From: Lachnospiraceae bacterium UBA6452
GTDB taxonomy: Bacteria; Bacillota; Clostridia; Lachnospirales; Lachnospiraceae
Reading direction: 5' to 3'
NCBI GenBank assembly: GCA_002441865.1
Contig: DJNY01000149.1
Coordinates: forward strand, 11,018-17,998
Length of the DNA: 6,981 nucleotides
Positions 6,851 through 6,981 of the stretch are shown here, one piece after another. The translations under genes and the position numbers were made by a program. Below the pieces are notes generated by a model. It had not been told where the DNA came from. It saw nothing but the letters and a program-made list of their open reading frames with translations, and made no database searches. The stretch's first letter is position 1; every line of letters starts with the position of its first letter.

Positions 6851-6981
6851 ATGAGTACAACAAGAAAAAAAGTGCTGAAGACAGTGGCAGGCGTTTTGAT
6901 CTTCCTGTTTCTGCTGACAACGATCATCAACCTGCTCGGGCCGCTCTTCAGACCGGAAGGACAGGATTTTGACGGCTGGCA
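6851..6981 (+). CDS. Membrane-anchored protein, 3' partial; possible extracytoplasmic partner of the MBOAT
   Basis: Only 43 codons are visible. They read as a short basic N-terminus (R5, K6, K7, K10), a hydrophobic segment (about 12-33, AGVLIFLFLLTTIINLLGPLF), then a polar stretch (RPEGQDFDGW). This looks like an uncleaved signal anchor with the rest of the protein outside the cell. No lipobox cysteine is seen. Genes directly after MBOAT acyltransferases often encode SGNH-fold or DltD/AlgJ-like proteins that complete acyl transfer to the polymer; that identity is inferred from position only, since no catalytic motif falls inside the window. The gene starts 14 bp after the MBOAT stop with a strong ribosome binding site, and it runs off the window end. 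Confidence 0.85.
   Translation, partial: MSTTRKKVLKTVAGVLIFLFLLTTIINLLGPLFRPEGQDFDGW

Noticed and set aside
6384..6920. Open frame of 178 codons on the minus strand across the MBOAT 3' end and the next gene start
   Set aside because: It runs antisense through the well-supported MBOAT C-terminus and the next gene's ribosome binding site, and its product resembles no known protein.

Overview
The window looks like part of a Gram-positive Clostridia chromosome, most likely a Lachnospiraceae gut bacterium. This rests on strong GGAGG-type ribosome binding sites, the codon style, a very large mosaic surface protein of GLUG-type, His/Cys-rich and BspA-like leucine-rich modules, and an OmpR-family two-component pair of a type common in that family. 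The taxonomic call is inference from protein style; no rRNA or marker gene is present. All supported genes are on the + strand.

Region 1 (1-3128) is the C-terminal 1,041 codons of a secreted or surface protein whose beginning, presumably with its signal peptide, lies outside the window. Its modules in order are a short beta-rich stretch, a GLUG-type repeat region, six His/CxxC units, a Pro/Gln/Gly linker, and a C-terminal BspA-like leucine-rich domain. A strong stem-loop terminator (3150-3190) closes it.

Region 2 (3191-3270) is a compact promoter. Two exact TTTAAG boxes lie 11 bp apart, with a weaker third box, just upstream of a plausible -10. This is the layout expected for a PhoB/OmpR-type activator, so the downstream regulator may control its own promoter.

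Region 3 (3271-6981) reads as one operon. It holds an OmpR-family response regulator; a histidine kinase overlapping it by 8 bp, with an extracellular sensor and no recognisable HAMP; an MBOAT-family membrane O-acyltransferase (AlgI/DltB type) 43 bp further on; and, 14 bp after that, the start of a membrane-anchored protein cut by the window edge. No terminator separates these genes. The simplest model is an envelope-sensing two-component system that controls an acyl-transfer machine modifying a cell-surface polymer, with the last gene as extracytoplasmic partner. The acyl group and acceptor cannot be read from the sequence.

I see no mobile elements, CRISPR, tRNA or rRNA. Nothing here is clearly a wholly new system. 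The most interesting points are the two-component/MBOAT linkage, the candidate autoregulatory boxes, and the repeated His/CxxC modules in the surface protein.
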